NCBI RefSeq assembly: GCF_000208745.1
Contig: NC_030851.1
Location: forward strand, 39,643,662 to 39,707,661
Reading direction: 5' to 3'
DNA: 64,000 nucleotides
From: Theobroma cacao
Taxonomy: Eukaryota; Streptophyta; Magnoliopsida; Malvales; Malvaceae
Of this stretch, positions 46,239 through 56,800 are shown one piece after another. Below the pieces are notes generated by a model. The model ran no database searches and was not told the DNA's origin. It saw nothing but the letters and a program-made list of their open reading frames with translations. Each line of letters starts with the position of its first letter. Position 1 is the stretch's first letter. The translations under genes and the position numbers were made by a program.

Positions 46239-46746
46239 GAGATTCATGGATTCATTTCTCTGATAGCTAGCAGCTTCGTGCCAGCTATTCTCTGTTTAGT
46301 GTTCTCATATATGTTTTATTACCACTTGTTTGTGCCATATGTAGTCTTGTTGTAGGTTGCAACTGGCTTTGTTTTACCGGCAGGTGGCCATTCCGACAAC
46401 TGCTGTTTATAATCTAATTAATAAGATATTATTTCTATGGCAATCAAAATCTCTCAGACGTGACCTCGATTTCCTCTCTCTCTCTCTCTCCCTCATTCCA
46501 GTCACCTGAAATCTGTCTCCCTACCTTCATTTTCCATTACTGTACGTGTCCAGGGCTGATGATGGTTCTTTACAGTTCGGTGATGTGATCTATGTTCCAG
46601 GCATTGATCCATTACTACCAAGATCATCACCTGCTCCACCACTGTTAAACTCGAACAGTCATTGCAAAAGTTTTCCGAGAAGACAGTCCCAATCTCTTGA
46701 AACTCGATGGGGTGCTGCTGCTCAACACGTTTGAAGGGCTGGAAAA
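46239..46746 (+). pseudogene. UGT downstream region with a UGT relic (relic b)
   Basis: Near-identical copy of 41180-41690, including the internal UGT fragment (46555-46746: ADDGSLQFGDVIYVPGIDP and following). Similarity ends at GGGCTGGAAAA in both copies, after which the flanks differ. The relic therefore predates the duplication that made copies 1 and 3. Confidence 0.75.
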
Positions 46747-47984
46747 ACAAACATTCTCTAGAGAAGCCTACTCAGAAATGCTAGGTGAAGAACAGAGAAT
46801 TTCGTTGAAGTATCTCTAATTATAATTATATTTTAATCAATAATATGAATGTTCTTACAACTACCAAGACTAGATATTAAATTTTACAACTAATTATATA
46901 CATCCATGATCGTGTAGCAACTACTATATTATTAACTTTTGCATTGAGTTCACTTCCATGATTTGTCATGTTTCAAAGGTATAGCATGGGCCACGTGTTT
47001 CAGAATTCGAATGATTACTATATGAACCACGTACCCTACTTTTCGTAGTGCATTAAGACACTGGCTAGTGCATCTGCAGCCAGGCAACTAAAGAACAGGG
47101 AGGGGCCTGGTTTATCAGGGTTGTACTGACTCGAGGGCCCGGCTAGTTGAACACTAGCATGGCTTTACCGTTCACTGCTGGCCCTTTACATTAAAACAGA
47201 CACCAAACTTGGCGGTGCAATTTCTAGGAATAGGCACAAAAAACAAAAATCTAAAGGTTTTAAAATGGATGCTGAAAGATATAAATCCAAAGACCTGAAG
47301 AAAAGAATACTGTGAAAGTTCAAACAAGCTTACTTCATGCAGCATTTAACAACCAAATGGAAATACAAACAACATGCTTCAAATTCTAGTTAATCAAGAC
47401 AGTTTTGAACATCTACTGTTTACCATATTCGTTCTTCATAGTTGTCTGTTTTTTTTGTTCCTTGTGTTCATGGACTTACTCAAGCTATGTTCACTACTTT
47501 TGGTATACAGTTTGCTTGAACTTGTGTTGTTGCTGGTAAGTAGAAGCAAATGCTTCCAACTGTGTCCTGCCCCCCATCCCCCCGGCAACTGCTTGAGGCG
47601 ACATCAGCAAAATCCTGACCAACCATTTTTGTTGCAATGACTTTTAGGTTTTTTTTCTTAGTCAAATGAAATTTGTATTAAAATAATGGAAACTACAGTG
47701 TAAAATCAGCCCATATATGAGGGTCAAGGCCAGGATATACAATCAAGGTATAGTACCATTAAACAAAAGATTCTCCTATTGGTGCTTAATTAGTTCCGCA
47801 AAACAATGCAAACGTTTTAAACAAATCAAAATATTAACATAAAATAAAAGGCAACATCTCAATTTAATAAAAACATCAAAAGTTACCATTGTGCTGAAAA
47901 TGTCATATTGCTTTTAACTCCAAACTTCATTAGGAAATTTGTAAAATAATTTCCTTTTCATAAAGAATGGGTAAAGGACACCAT

Positions 47985-48600
47985 ACCTAGTGAAAGAACA
48001 AGTGCATCAACCTCGTTAAATAAATGCCAATTGTCCCATGGCCTCGTATCAATGTTAATCACCTACGATAAAGCATTCTTGGAGTCAGATTCAATAATCA
48101 ACTTAGAATTTACAAAGGAGGAACGGGAGAAAAGAAGCAGTGCATGGAGAATGGCCATAAACTCTACAAAGTTGGAATCTTGGATGTCAAGTTTTTCAAA
48201 ATTAAAATTAATAAATGTGTTGATTATATTTTTAATTAAAAAAAATATTAAAAAATTTTGATTATAAAAACATAATTAAAAATTTTACATCTCAAAATGT
48301 TAGAAGAATAAAATTTTAATAAAAAATATTATTTAAATATTTTTATTTAAAACATTTGAAGATATTGAGCCACTTTGTATTAACGCCATCACCTGCTCGC
48401 ACCGGAACATAAATCGCAATCTAGTAAGAAAGAATATTGCGAATCAGTCTCGTTTTTTGTTGTTAAAAACCGATTCATTATAAGCAAACCACAAGGTCCA
48501 AAAGTAGACAGCATAAACTATCATCTACTGCTTGTGTGTCATCTGCCAAGGCTCAACCAACCCAAGATTGCAAAAACAATAAACCATGACATGCCCCAGC
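47985..48600 (-). mobile_element. Decayed LINE-type retroelement fragment (RNase H-like domain)
   Basis: On the reverse strand 48190-47985 reads, in one frame, FVEFMAILHALLLFSR, then KLIIESDSKNALS, a TAG where Trp is usual, then VINIDTRPWDNWHLFNEVD. This is the pattern of the RNase H-like (RVT_3) domain at the end of plant non-LTR retrotransposons. Further upstream on that strand, around 48500-48430, FWTLWFAYNESVFNNKKRD resembles the segment between the reverse-transcriptase zinc-binding region and RNase H. About 180 bases of AT-rich sequence separate the two parts. Stops show it is long dead. Confidence 0.65.
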
Positions 48601-48722
48601 AAGAAGGTTAGTTGGCTTACTGTTTTGGCTGACGAGTAGATCAATTAAGGAGCCGGTCCCCATTCATTCATTGATTCCCAGTCCTTGATAACTGTCGATC
48701 TGATGACTTGTTAATTATTTGT

Positions 48723-48829
48723 ACCAAGATTTTCTTCCCCCAAAAGTTTTGAACCTCACAACATACCAAATTTAAACCAAGATTTTCTTCCCCCAAAAGT
48801 TTTAAACCCCACAACATACCAAAAACAAT
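48723..48829. repeat. Tandem duplication of about 54 bp upstream of UGT copy 4
   Basis: Two adjacent units each contain ACCAAGATTTTCTTCCCCC and AAAAGTTTTRAACCYCACAA, differing at only a few bases. It ends about 70 bases before the copy 4 start codon, so it lies in the promoter or leader. It is not seen upstream of the other UGT copies. Confidence 0.8.
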
Positions 48830-48900
48830 CCTCAGTTCCTCACCCATTTTCTCCACTCAATTTCCAGGCTTGAGCTTCCCAATTTCCAGGCTTAGTTAAC

Positions 48901-50325
48901 ATGTCGAACTCTGACGGTATGTACTCCCATCGTCATGTTGCTCTCCTCCCTAGCTCTGGCATGGGTCACCTGCTGCCTTTCCTTCGGCTTGCTGGGTCTC
49001 TTATCAGCCAACGATGTCAGGTCACGTTAATCACCACACACCCCATAGTCTCCTTGGCTGAATCTCAACTTATCTCTGGTTTCCTCTCCGCCTTTCCTCA
49101 AGTTTCTGAAAAGAAGTTCACGCTTCTCCCTCTTGACCCGTTAACTGCCAATTGCAATGACCCTTTTAAGCTCCAGTGGGAAACTATTCGCCGATCAGCC
49201 CACCTCCTCTCTCCTCTCCTCTCCTCGCTATCTCCGCCCCTCTCCTTTATCATCACTGATATGACCCTGATGTCTTCTGTAGTTTCAGTCACCGCTAATC
49301 TCTGTCTCCCTAACTACATCCTCTTCACAACATCAGCCAGAATGTTCTCCCTCTTCGCATACTTCCCTTCGATTGCTGAGTCGAAGACCGACGGTGGTTC
49401 CTCTCGGTTCGGTGATGAAATTAGAGTTCCAGGCCTTGGTTCACCAATCCCTGTGTCGTCACTTCCTCCAACACTTATAGACTTAAACAGCTTCTTTACG
49501 AAAAATTTCTCAGACAACAGTCGAAGTATCAAGAATGTCAATGGAGTCTTGATCAACTCTTTTGAAGGGCTTGAAAAGCAATCTCTGGAGATGCTTACTG
49601 TTGGAAAAGCAATGGAAGGATTGCCTCCAGTGTTTCCTGTCGGACCTTTACTGCCCTTAGAGTTTGAAGGGCAATCTTCTTTTGCACCGTTGAAATGGCT
49701 TGAGGGTCAAAAGGAAAGGTCGGTAGTTTATGTCAGCTTTGGCAGTAGGACACCTATGTCAAAGGAGCAAATAAGAGAGTTAGGGACCGGGCTGGTACTA
49801 AGTGGATATAAATTCGTTTGGGTGGTGAAGAGTAAGGTAGTTGACAAAGAGGAAGACGAGAGCTTGGATGAGATTCTTGGGCAGGAGCTGAAAGAGAAGG
49901 TCATGAACAATGGATTGGTTGTAAAAGAATGGGTGAATCAGTGGAAGATACTGAGTCACAAAGCTGTCGGTGGATTTATAAGCCACTGCGGATGGAACTC
50001 GGTGGTGGAGGCTGCTTGGCATGGAGTTCCTGTGCTTGGATGGCCACAACATGGGGACCAGATGATCAATGCAGAAGTGATAGAGGGAGGTGGATGGGGG
50101 CTGTGCATGAAGAGTTGGGGATGGGTTTCTGACATTGTGGTGAAAGGAGAGGAGATTGGGGACAGAATTAAAGAGCTGATGGGGAGTGAAACGTTGAAAT
50201 CGACGGCTGCAAGAATCAGTGAAGAGGCTAGACAGGCTGTTGGGGTTGGTGGAAGCTGCGAGAACATGTTGAAGGAACTTTTCCAGAGCTGGAAGAAGAC
50301 AGAACAGGATGGCATAATTAATTAG
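48901..50325 (+). CDS. UGT708: UGT708-type glycosyltransferase (putative C-glycosyltransferase), copy 4
   Basis: Intronless, 474 residues, the most divergent and most family-typical copy of the array. The N-terminal domain has [15 protein letters not shown] (His23), TDMTLMSS and [14 protein letters not shown]. The PSPG box runs from [15 protein letters not shown] through [17 protein letters not shown] to the canonical WPQHGDQ, without the insertion found in copies 1-3. That makes this the best candidate for an ordinary UDP-glucose-dependent C-glycosyltransferase of flavonoid, dihydrochalcone or xanthone-type acceptors; the acceptor cannot be read from sequence. It is slightly longer than copies 1 and 3, with two or three small insertions ([15 protein letters not shown]) and an extended C-terminus. 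A 193-codon antisense ORF (49798-50379) is a shadow. Confidence 0.93.
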   Translation: MSNSDGMYSHRHVALLPSSGMGHLLPFLRLAGSLISQRCQVTLITTHPIVSLAESQLISGFLSAFPQVSEKKFTLLPLDPLTANCNDPFKLQWETIRRSAHLLSPLLSSLSPPLSFIITDMTLMSSVVSVTANLCLPNYILFTTSARMFSLFAYFPSIAESKTDGGSSRFGDEIRVPGLGSPIPVSSLPPTLIDLNSFFTKNFSDNSRSIKNVNGVLINSFEGLEKQSLEMLTVGKAMEGLPPVFPVGPLLPLEFEGQSSFAPLKWLEGQKERSVVYVSFGSRTPMSKEQIRELGTGLVLSGYKFVWVVKSKVVDKEEDESLDEILGQELKEKVMNNGLVVKEWVNQWKILSHKAVGGFISHCGWNSVVEAAWHGVPVLGWPQHGDQMINAEVIEGGGWGLCMKSWGWVSDIVVKGEEIGDRIKELMGSETLKSTAARISEEARQAVGVGGSCENMLKELFQSWKKTEQDGIIN

Positions 50326-50661
50326 CAGCTTGGTGGCAGCTTCTCTGTCTACTGTTTTTAGATTAATAACCAAGTCCATTAAATGTTAATTAAGGAGTAA
50401 TTACCATGAAAATCTGTAGCTTTTCCTTTTGGATCCTATTATCTCTTCTTTTCCATCTCAAGTATTGATTAATAAGCAAACTTGATGGCAGATTTTGACT
50501 GAGGAAATCGAATATGTCACTAGAGACAAAGAATACCTTAAGATAATGTCATTAATACTAAATTTATAAAGTTAATATCAACCGCACATTGTTTTTTTGC
50601 CTCCTCTTATCCCCCCAACGCCTATCGATTACAGAGAGAGAGAAAGGCCTGCAGCCCAACA
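50326..50661. other. Short spacer between UGT copy 4 and the plastid-protein gene
   Basis: AT-rich 3' flank of UGT copy 4 followed by the promoter or leader of the next gene, with a GA-rich run near 50633-50645. No gene recognised. Confidence 0.4.
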
Positions 50662-51902
50662 ATGACTTGCTTAACAGCCTCCTCTCTGCCAAGCACCCTC
50701 TTCCCAATCTGTCAAAACCCCATTTACCTTCATAAAAGAACCTCAACCAGGTGCAGTAAAAACCTGAAAACTTCTTCTTCTTCTTCGTCTTGTTTACCAT
50801 TGAATCGGGTGCTACACAAGTCTCTTCTTCCTTTGGCTGCTTCAGTTACGATCTTCCTCTCTCCAGCTCCAGGTAGATAGAGTCAGCCCCTATTTGTTCT
50901 GTTTATCATCTGAGTTAATGTTGGGTTAGTTATTTCATGGCTTCAGCTATTGAGTTGAGCAGTAGGCTGAGTTGGGTTGTCTTTCTTTTGCAAGTTGAAT
51001 GACACTGCAATGTTACATCTGCGTGGAATTCAACAAATTTCATGGTTGTAGAAATTAAAGATATAATAGAAAATGATCACTTGAGCTTCTGGTTTTTCCT
51101 TTTGGCAGCTAAAGCTGGATTCCTGTCAGGATTCTCTGGAATAGAATCAGTTCCTGGTCCTCAATTACCTCAAATTGACTTCTTAAATCGACTCAACGGT
51201 TTGATTCTCTCTAATTTTTTACTAATACTGTGATTCTGTGCCTTGAGTTCAAGTTTTATGAGACACAATGGCCTTTCATTATGCAGAAGAAAACCAGAAG
51301 AAGTACGCTGAAGCTGATGAAAGATTCAAGTCATCCCCCTTGCTCAAGCAGCTGTTAGAGCGGTCAAAGCAGAACAAAGAAATGTAATTCAACATTAACC
51401 CTTTTGACTTGAGCTATTTCTCTTATTATAATAATGTAGATTTTTACACTTGCCATTGCTGTAAACATAAAGTTCACCTCTAGCAAGACCCATTGTATCA
51501 AACAGGCTAGTTTGAGAATTGCAACAATGCCTACAATACCTCTGCTTGATGTGAGCTAATGTCCCTAACCTGAGGCAGAAAATTTTTACTGCATCAAACC
51601 AAAATTTTCCAATAAATAAGTATCTACAATGTACTGTCCTTAGGTAAAGTTTAGCTTTGAGTGGTTGGGGAGTTGCAGGTTGAGACTTTGAGGTTATTTC
51701 CATCAGTTACAGTGTTAACGCATTTGATTGTGATGTTTTTTTCTGCAATGTGGTAATTTCCAGGAACAGGCAGGAAACTCTAGACAAGTACTGCCTACGT
51801 GGGGCAGAGTGGGGTGTAGGGGATTGCTCAGTGGAGGCAATGTCGCCCGAAGAGAAAGAAAGCTTCATCGCCATGTTGAAGCAGAAGTCTGGAGTAAAAT
51901 GA
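50662..51902 (+). CDS. Small plastid-targeted, probably thylakoid-lumen protein (PsaN-like family?)
   Basis: Four exons: 50662-50872, 51109-51198, 51287-51383, 51764-51902, giving 178 residues. The N-terminus is Ser/Thr-rich and basic (chloroplast transit peptide), then a hydrophobic stretch (LLPLAASVTIFLSPAPG) ends in Ala-Lys-Ala, resembling a lumen-targeting signal with an A-x-A cleavage site. The mature part is hydrophilic: GFLSGFSGIESVPGPQLPQ, SSPLLKQLLERSKQNKEM, and a C-terminal DKYCLRGAEWGVGDC with two cysteines. I recall conserved green-plant proteins of this type annotated as similar to photosystem I subunit N, but I am not sure. By position it may correspond to the Arabidopsis gene between the ankyrin protein and ClpF. 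Confidence 0.72.
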
Positions 51903-53800
51903 ATGGAGGGTGTTCAGGTCAATGCCTCCCCTTAGACTAAGAGTAGAAGCAAATCCCAACATGGCAAGAACCCTTTTTGCCCTCCATTTCTTAGACGAAG
52001 TAAACATGTAATGGTGTTGGTTACAGGCATTTTGGTGAGGTAAGATGAAAGCCATGCTTGGATTGAAATGGCATGCTTCTTAAGCGTGACTGGATGAGTA
52101 CTTGTCTCAAATCTTTTGTAGCTTGAAGTTTTCCCTTTTAATGGAAAGAAACAGTTGCTTATAAGCTTTATGTGTGATGCTTGTAATCCAACCCTAAAAG
52201 ACAGCAAATCAATGGTTAAATAACTTCACAAATGAGGAACTGGATGAATGCTTCCTCATGATTAAATTAATCAAATAATTTACCAATTGCATGCTTATAT
52301 AAATAAAGAAAATCGTTGATTACGCAATGATGATCAAGTTTTTAAACTTTATAAACACGGTTAAAAAGGATCGACACATGTATAAAATAATTCATTAAGT
52401 TTATATCAAACTTATGCTTATCGAGATAGCTAAGATTTTATTGTTTAAATTTTTAAATTTATTATAAAGTTTTTTTGACATTTAAACTTTGTCTAATCAC
52501 GTTTGAATATAATTTGATTAATTCTGTTGAGAAATTTTATATCAAATTAACTAAATATTTTTTAAAAAATAATCGAACAAATAAAAAATCAAGTATTATT
52601 AATTGATTAATTAAATCAAATAGATTAATTTGATTGGTAATCGAATTAATGGAAAATTTCAAATTCAAGCTCAATTTTTTTACTTTTATATTTTCTATAC
52701 TAATTAAAAAGAAAATAAATTTAAATTATACAATCCTAACAAAATCATAAACTTAATAACATTCAAATTTTCTAACACCTTAATAAAAATATACTGAAAT
52801 ACACACCTTTATGCTTATAATCTTAAATCGGTTCATTCGGGTAATCTAAATAACCCATTAAGTTAATTAATTGAATATGATCATTTTCGAGTTAATCAAA
52901 CCGTTTTAACCAAATTATTCAATTCCTATAATTAATTCAATTTTAACCGAAATTTACTCGCCCGTGACAAAAATTTAACTTGACAGCATAAAAGTATAAA
53001 AGAGAGGGCCTTAAACGGAATATACCGAAAGTTGGAGGGCCCCCTGACATCATGAGTCAAAACTGACAGAAAAAGACAATCAAGTATAGTTTTGTTTTTT
53101 TCCACTCAAATCCATTTCTGGCCAAAATGAGCACCGCAACCGCCAGCTCATCGACCCAGCAATAGTAGTTGTAATTTCCTCATTTATAGAAATAGAAATT
53201 AAAACCCAAAATCAAATTGAAGATCAATTTTGATTCCCAAGCTTCTCAATTTCAGGTACGTTCGTTAATCCATCTCTGAATTTTGATGGGTTTCTTTGAA
53301 TTTTGATTTTTTTTGGTCAATTGTTTTGTTTTAAACGAAAGCTCGGAGTATTGGGTTTTCCAACACGTAATTGCTTAATTTTTTTAAGCTTAATTTGGTT
53401 GTTGTTGCTAATTTTTTATAGGAATTTGTTTAATTCCGGCATTTCGCGTATAAGGAATTATGGATTTCAGTTTTCTAGCTTATTCATGTATGTTTGTGGT
53501 GTCAAATCAAGGTGATTTGAGAATTGGGGAATTTTTGAGAAGTCGGTTTTGGTGATTGATATCTCAATAGGTTAAAAAGTCTTGAAATTTGTTGATGATC
53601 ATTGATAAAAACTCTCCTTTTGGTTCAAATATAGATTCTATTCTGATAATTTTTGTTATTTTGAGGTGGGGATCGTGTGAATTACCTTTTGTTTTTTTTT
53701 TCATTATATAATCCATTATTTATTTTGTTTGGTTGAAGTTTGAGTTACTAAAGGACTTGTGATTCACTATTGGTAGGGACTCTGATTGGGAGTTGGGACA
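51903..53800. other. Spacer and 5' leader of the macro-domain gene, with leader intron
   Basis: Starts with the 3' end of the preceding gene. From 52250 to 52980 it is AT-rich with repeated TTAATTAA-type motifs and no gene. From about 53090 the GDAP2-like promoter and leader follow: ATTTCAG/GTACG at 53256 and TTGGTAG ending at 53776 bound a probable leader intron of 521 bases. Confidence 0.45.
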
Positions 53801-56800
53801 ATGTATCGGACAGTGGCTACAGCCACGACCAGGGGGGGAGTCCCAACTGATAATGGGGACTCTGTTGTGACCTTGGATCAAGTCCCACGATGGATTGATG
53901 CGGAGTATAGGTCTTCTTTGGAGGATGAGAATGAAGATCCTTCGTTTTCGAATTCGTTTTTCCCTGACCCGTTAACATCTCCTGGGGAGGAGAGTAGTAG
54001 CAATGGGATGGTATCAAGGTTTCCTGTTGATCATGAAATAAACTCAAAGATATATTTGTGGAGGGGACAGCCGTGGAACCTTGAGGTTGATGCTGTTGTT
54101 AACTCTACAAATGAGGTAAGCACCAAGTTTCCCAACCTTATTTGATTTGTAGAGATGCAAAATATTTTGAAGAACCACATCAATTGCTTTATCGTTGGTT
54201 ATGGACAACCTTGCATTTTTCACACTTACACATGTACGTTATGTGGTTAAGCCAATATGGAAAGGAAATGATGAGAAAAAAGACTGCTAGTAACATTGGA
54301 ACTGTACTGAATTTCTATTGAGGATTGAAGTGATAAAGAAAAGGACTGAGTTTTAAGGAGGCTTGATTGGTTTTCCAATGGATAGTTAAAATTGACCTGC
54401 ATGTGCTTTACAATTTTATTCAAAATCTTTGAACTGAACTGAGCTGAGATTTTTTTTTGTTCCCACACTTGAGTATATTTTAAAATTAATTTATGCTTGT
54501 GTATTTTCATTTTATCTACCCTTAAGGACTTGAACTTTCTTCTTTGTATATCTAACAATGTGGAAAAAGCTTTGTATATCTAACAATGTGGAAAAAGTTG
54601 TAAAATTGTTGGGCTTTTTACTTAACCTTTGTGCTAACTTGAGCGGGTAAGTTTGATACTTAATGTGCAGATATGAGGAATTTGGTTAACGTTTTGATCC
54701 CATTAAGGATCAAAGTTCCTCAGCTAAAAACATATCATTATTTAAAGATGTAAATATTCTGATATGTTATTTGCATGCTTGATTGCAGAACTTGGATGAA
54801 GCACACAGTAGTCATGGTTTGCATGCAGCAGCTGGGCCTGGTCTTGCAGAAGAATGCTCAACACTGGTATGCTCAACATTAATCAGGAAGAAATTATATG
54901 AGAACTTTTTCCATGGATACACTTCATGATCTGTTGCACCATTTGATAGTTCCGTTCTAAGCTTTTTTTAGTGTGTGAAAAAGCTTTGTGATTATGAAGC
55001 ATGCTGTTGGAAATAAGTAAACCTAAAGCAAGAATGACTTAATGTACCTTTTATGGACAGGGTGGATGCAGGACAGGGATGGCCAAAGTTACTAATGCAT
55101 ATGATCTTCCTGCTAGGTGAGTATGTTCACATACTTCTGTAACTTAGACTGTATAGAGACAATGGTTTGCAAGGATATTATCTGACACTTGCATCTGATG
55201 CACTTCAATAAAGTGCTCTGTAAATCTGACTGATAATTATCTTTCAAAAAAAAATCAGAATGATAATTTCTTTTTGTTTATAGTCGAGATGTAATGCTTT
55301 CCTATAATTCTTTTAACTGTTTCACTTGCCTTTGTTTTTCATTTGTTTATAATTTATTGTAGAAGACTGAGGAATATAATAGCTTGATGTCATCATTTTG
55401 TTTTAATCGTGCATTGATCAGTTTTGTGATCATGCTGCATGAGCAGTGGTTCATACCTCTCGTTTGAGCAGCTGTGATGACTTGCTTGTTATATTCCTTA
55501 TTTTTGAATCCATTTGGTTCAGTTTGCACTGAAAGTGTTATAGTTAAATTATAGTCATGAAATCTTGTCTTGACTGAAAACTGATGGTTTTATGTATCAT
55601 ATTGTTAGGAGAGTTATCCATACTGTTGGTCCCAAGTATGCAGTAAAGTATCACACTGCTGCTGAAAATGCTCTGAGTCATTGCTATCGATCTTGCCTTG
55701 AACTTCTCATTGATAATGGTCTTCGGAGGTTTGATATTGCAGATGCTATACACTGTATTTCTCGAATTTGTTTACTATTCTGTTGTTTTGTGGAGTAAGA
55801 TAATTATTATCCTTGACATGTACGAATGCAGTATTGCTATGGGCTGTATATACACAGAGGCTAAAAACTATCCCCGTGAACCAGCTGCACATGTGGCTAT
55901 AAGTGAGAAAATTTCCTACGCGTTACTGCTATTTTTGGCTTCTGTTGATATTTTGTGAACTAAAATATCTGGAATTTCAAAGTTTTTCTTTTTGGTATTA
56001 CTTTTTGCAACTTTGATTTCATTATTCTAATGCTGTTATTACAGAAAGTGGTGAATTAAAATGCAAGGAAATTTTGAAATGTTTTTCTTATGAAATGAAC
56101 AAGAACAATAATATAAGATGTTATATTTTGAATATTTGCAATGGATCCGATGCCGTTTGTGCCTCTAATTTTCCTAAGTTGACTGTTTCAATGTGCTATT
56201 GGAATACAATGTTCTTGGAGCCATTGACTTTTGTGGACTGTTCATTACCTTTTAAAACCATTTAATTGACAATACATGTCATCTGAAATTTTCATCACTA
56301 ATACATGGTTTTTACAGGGGTGAAATTTCTTTAAAAAAAGAAAGAACGCTATCTGTTTGCATTTACAACCTTTGTTTCATATTAATATGTTATTGAAAGT
56401 GTTTTGGAGGTTGAATGTTTCTGGATTCAAACTTTTTCCTGTTCTTCAGGGACTGTTCGGCGATTTCTTGAAAAGCAGAAAGATAAAATTACTGCTGTCG
56501 TTTTTTGTACTAGCACATCACCTGATACTGAGATCTATAAGAGGTAATCGTACTATTTTTATTCATTTCTACTACCTTGCAAAGATGGCTTGCTTATTTA
56601 GATGCATTGTCATGATGCCTTCATTTCTTCTTACTTTGTTTTCTTTTTTTAAGAATGCATTGTTATGAGGTATTTTTTTTCTTCGTTTTCCTTTCATTTA
56701 AAATGCTATAGGTCTGAGGTGTCGTCTCATTTAATACTGTAAATTGTAGATTGCTTCCGCTTTACTTTCCTCGAGATAAGCATGAGGAGGAGGTGGCCAT

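Larger units (their letters stand above)
46747..48900. other. Spacer between UGT copies 3 and 4
   Basis: AT-rich, without an intact gene. It contains a decayed retroelement fragment at 47985-48600 and a tandem duplication close to UGT copy 4 at 48723-48829. Short ORFs at 47374-47665 lack homology. Confidence 0.45.

Noticed and set aside
49798..50379. 193-codon reverse ORF, second longest of its kind in the window
   Set aside because: It lies wholly antisense to the PSPG half of UGT copy 4, whose product is unmistakable; codon pattern of the sense gene explains it. The same shadow is broken in the other copies.
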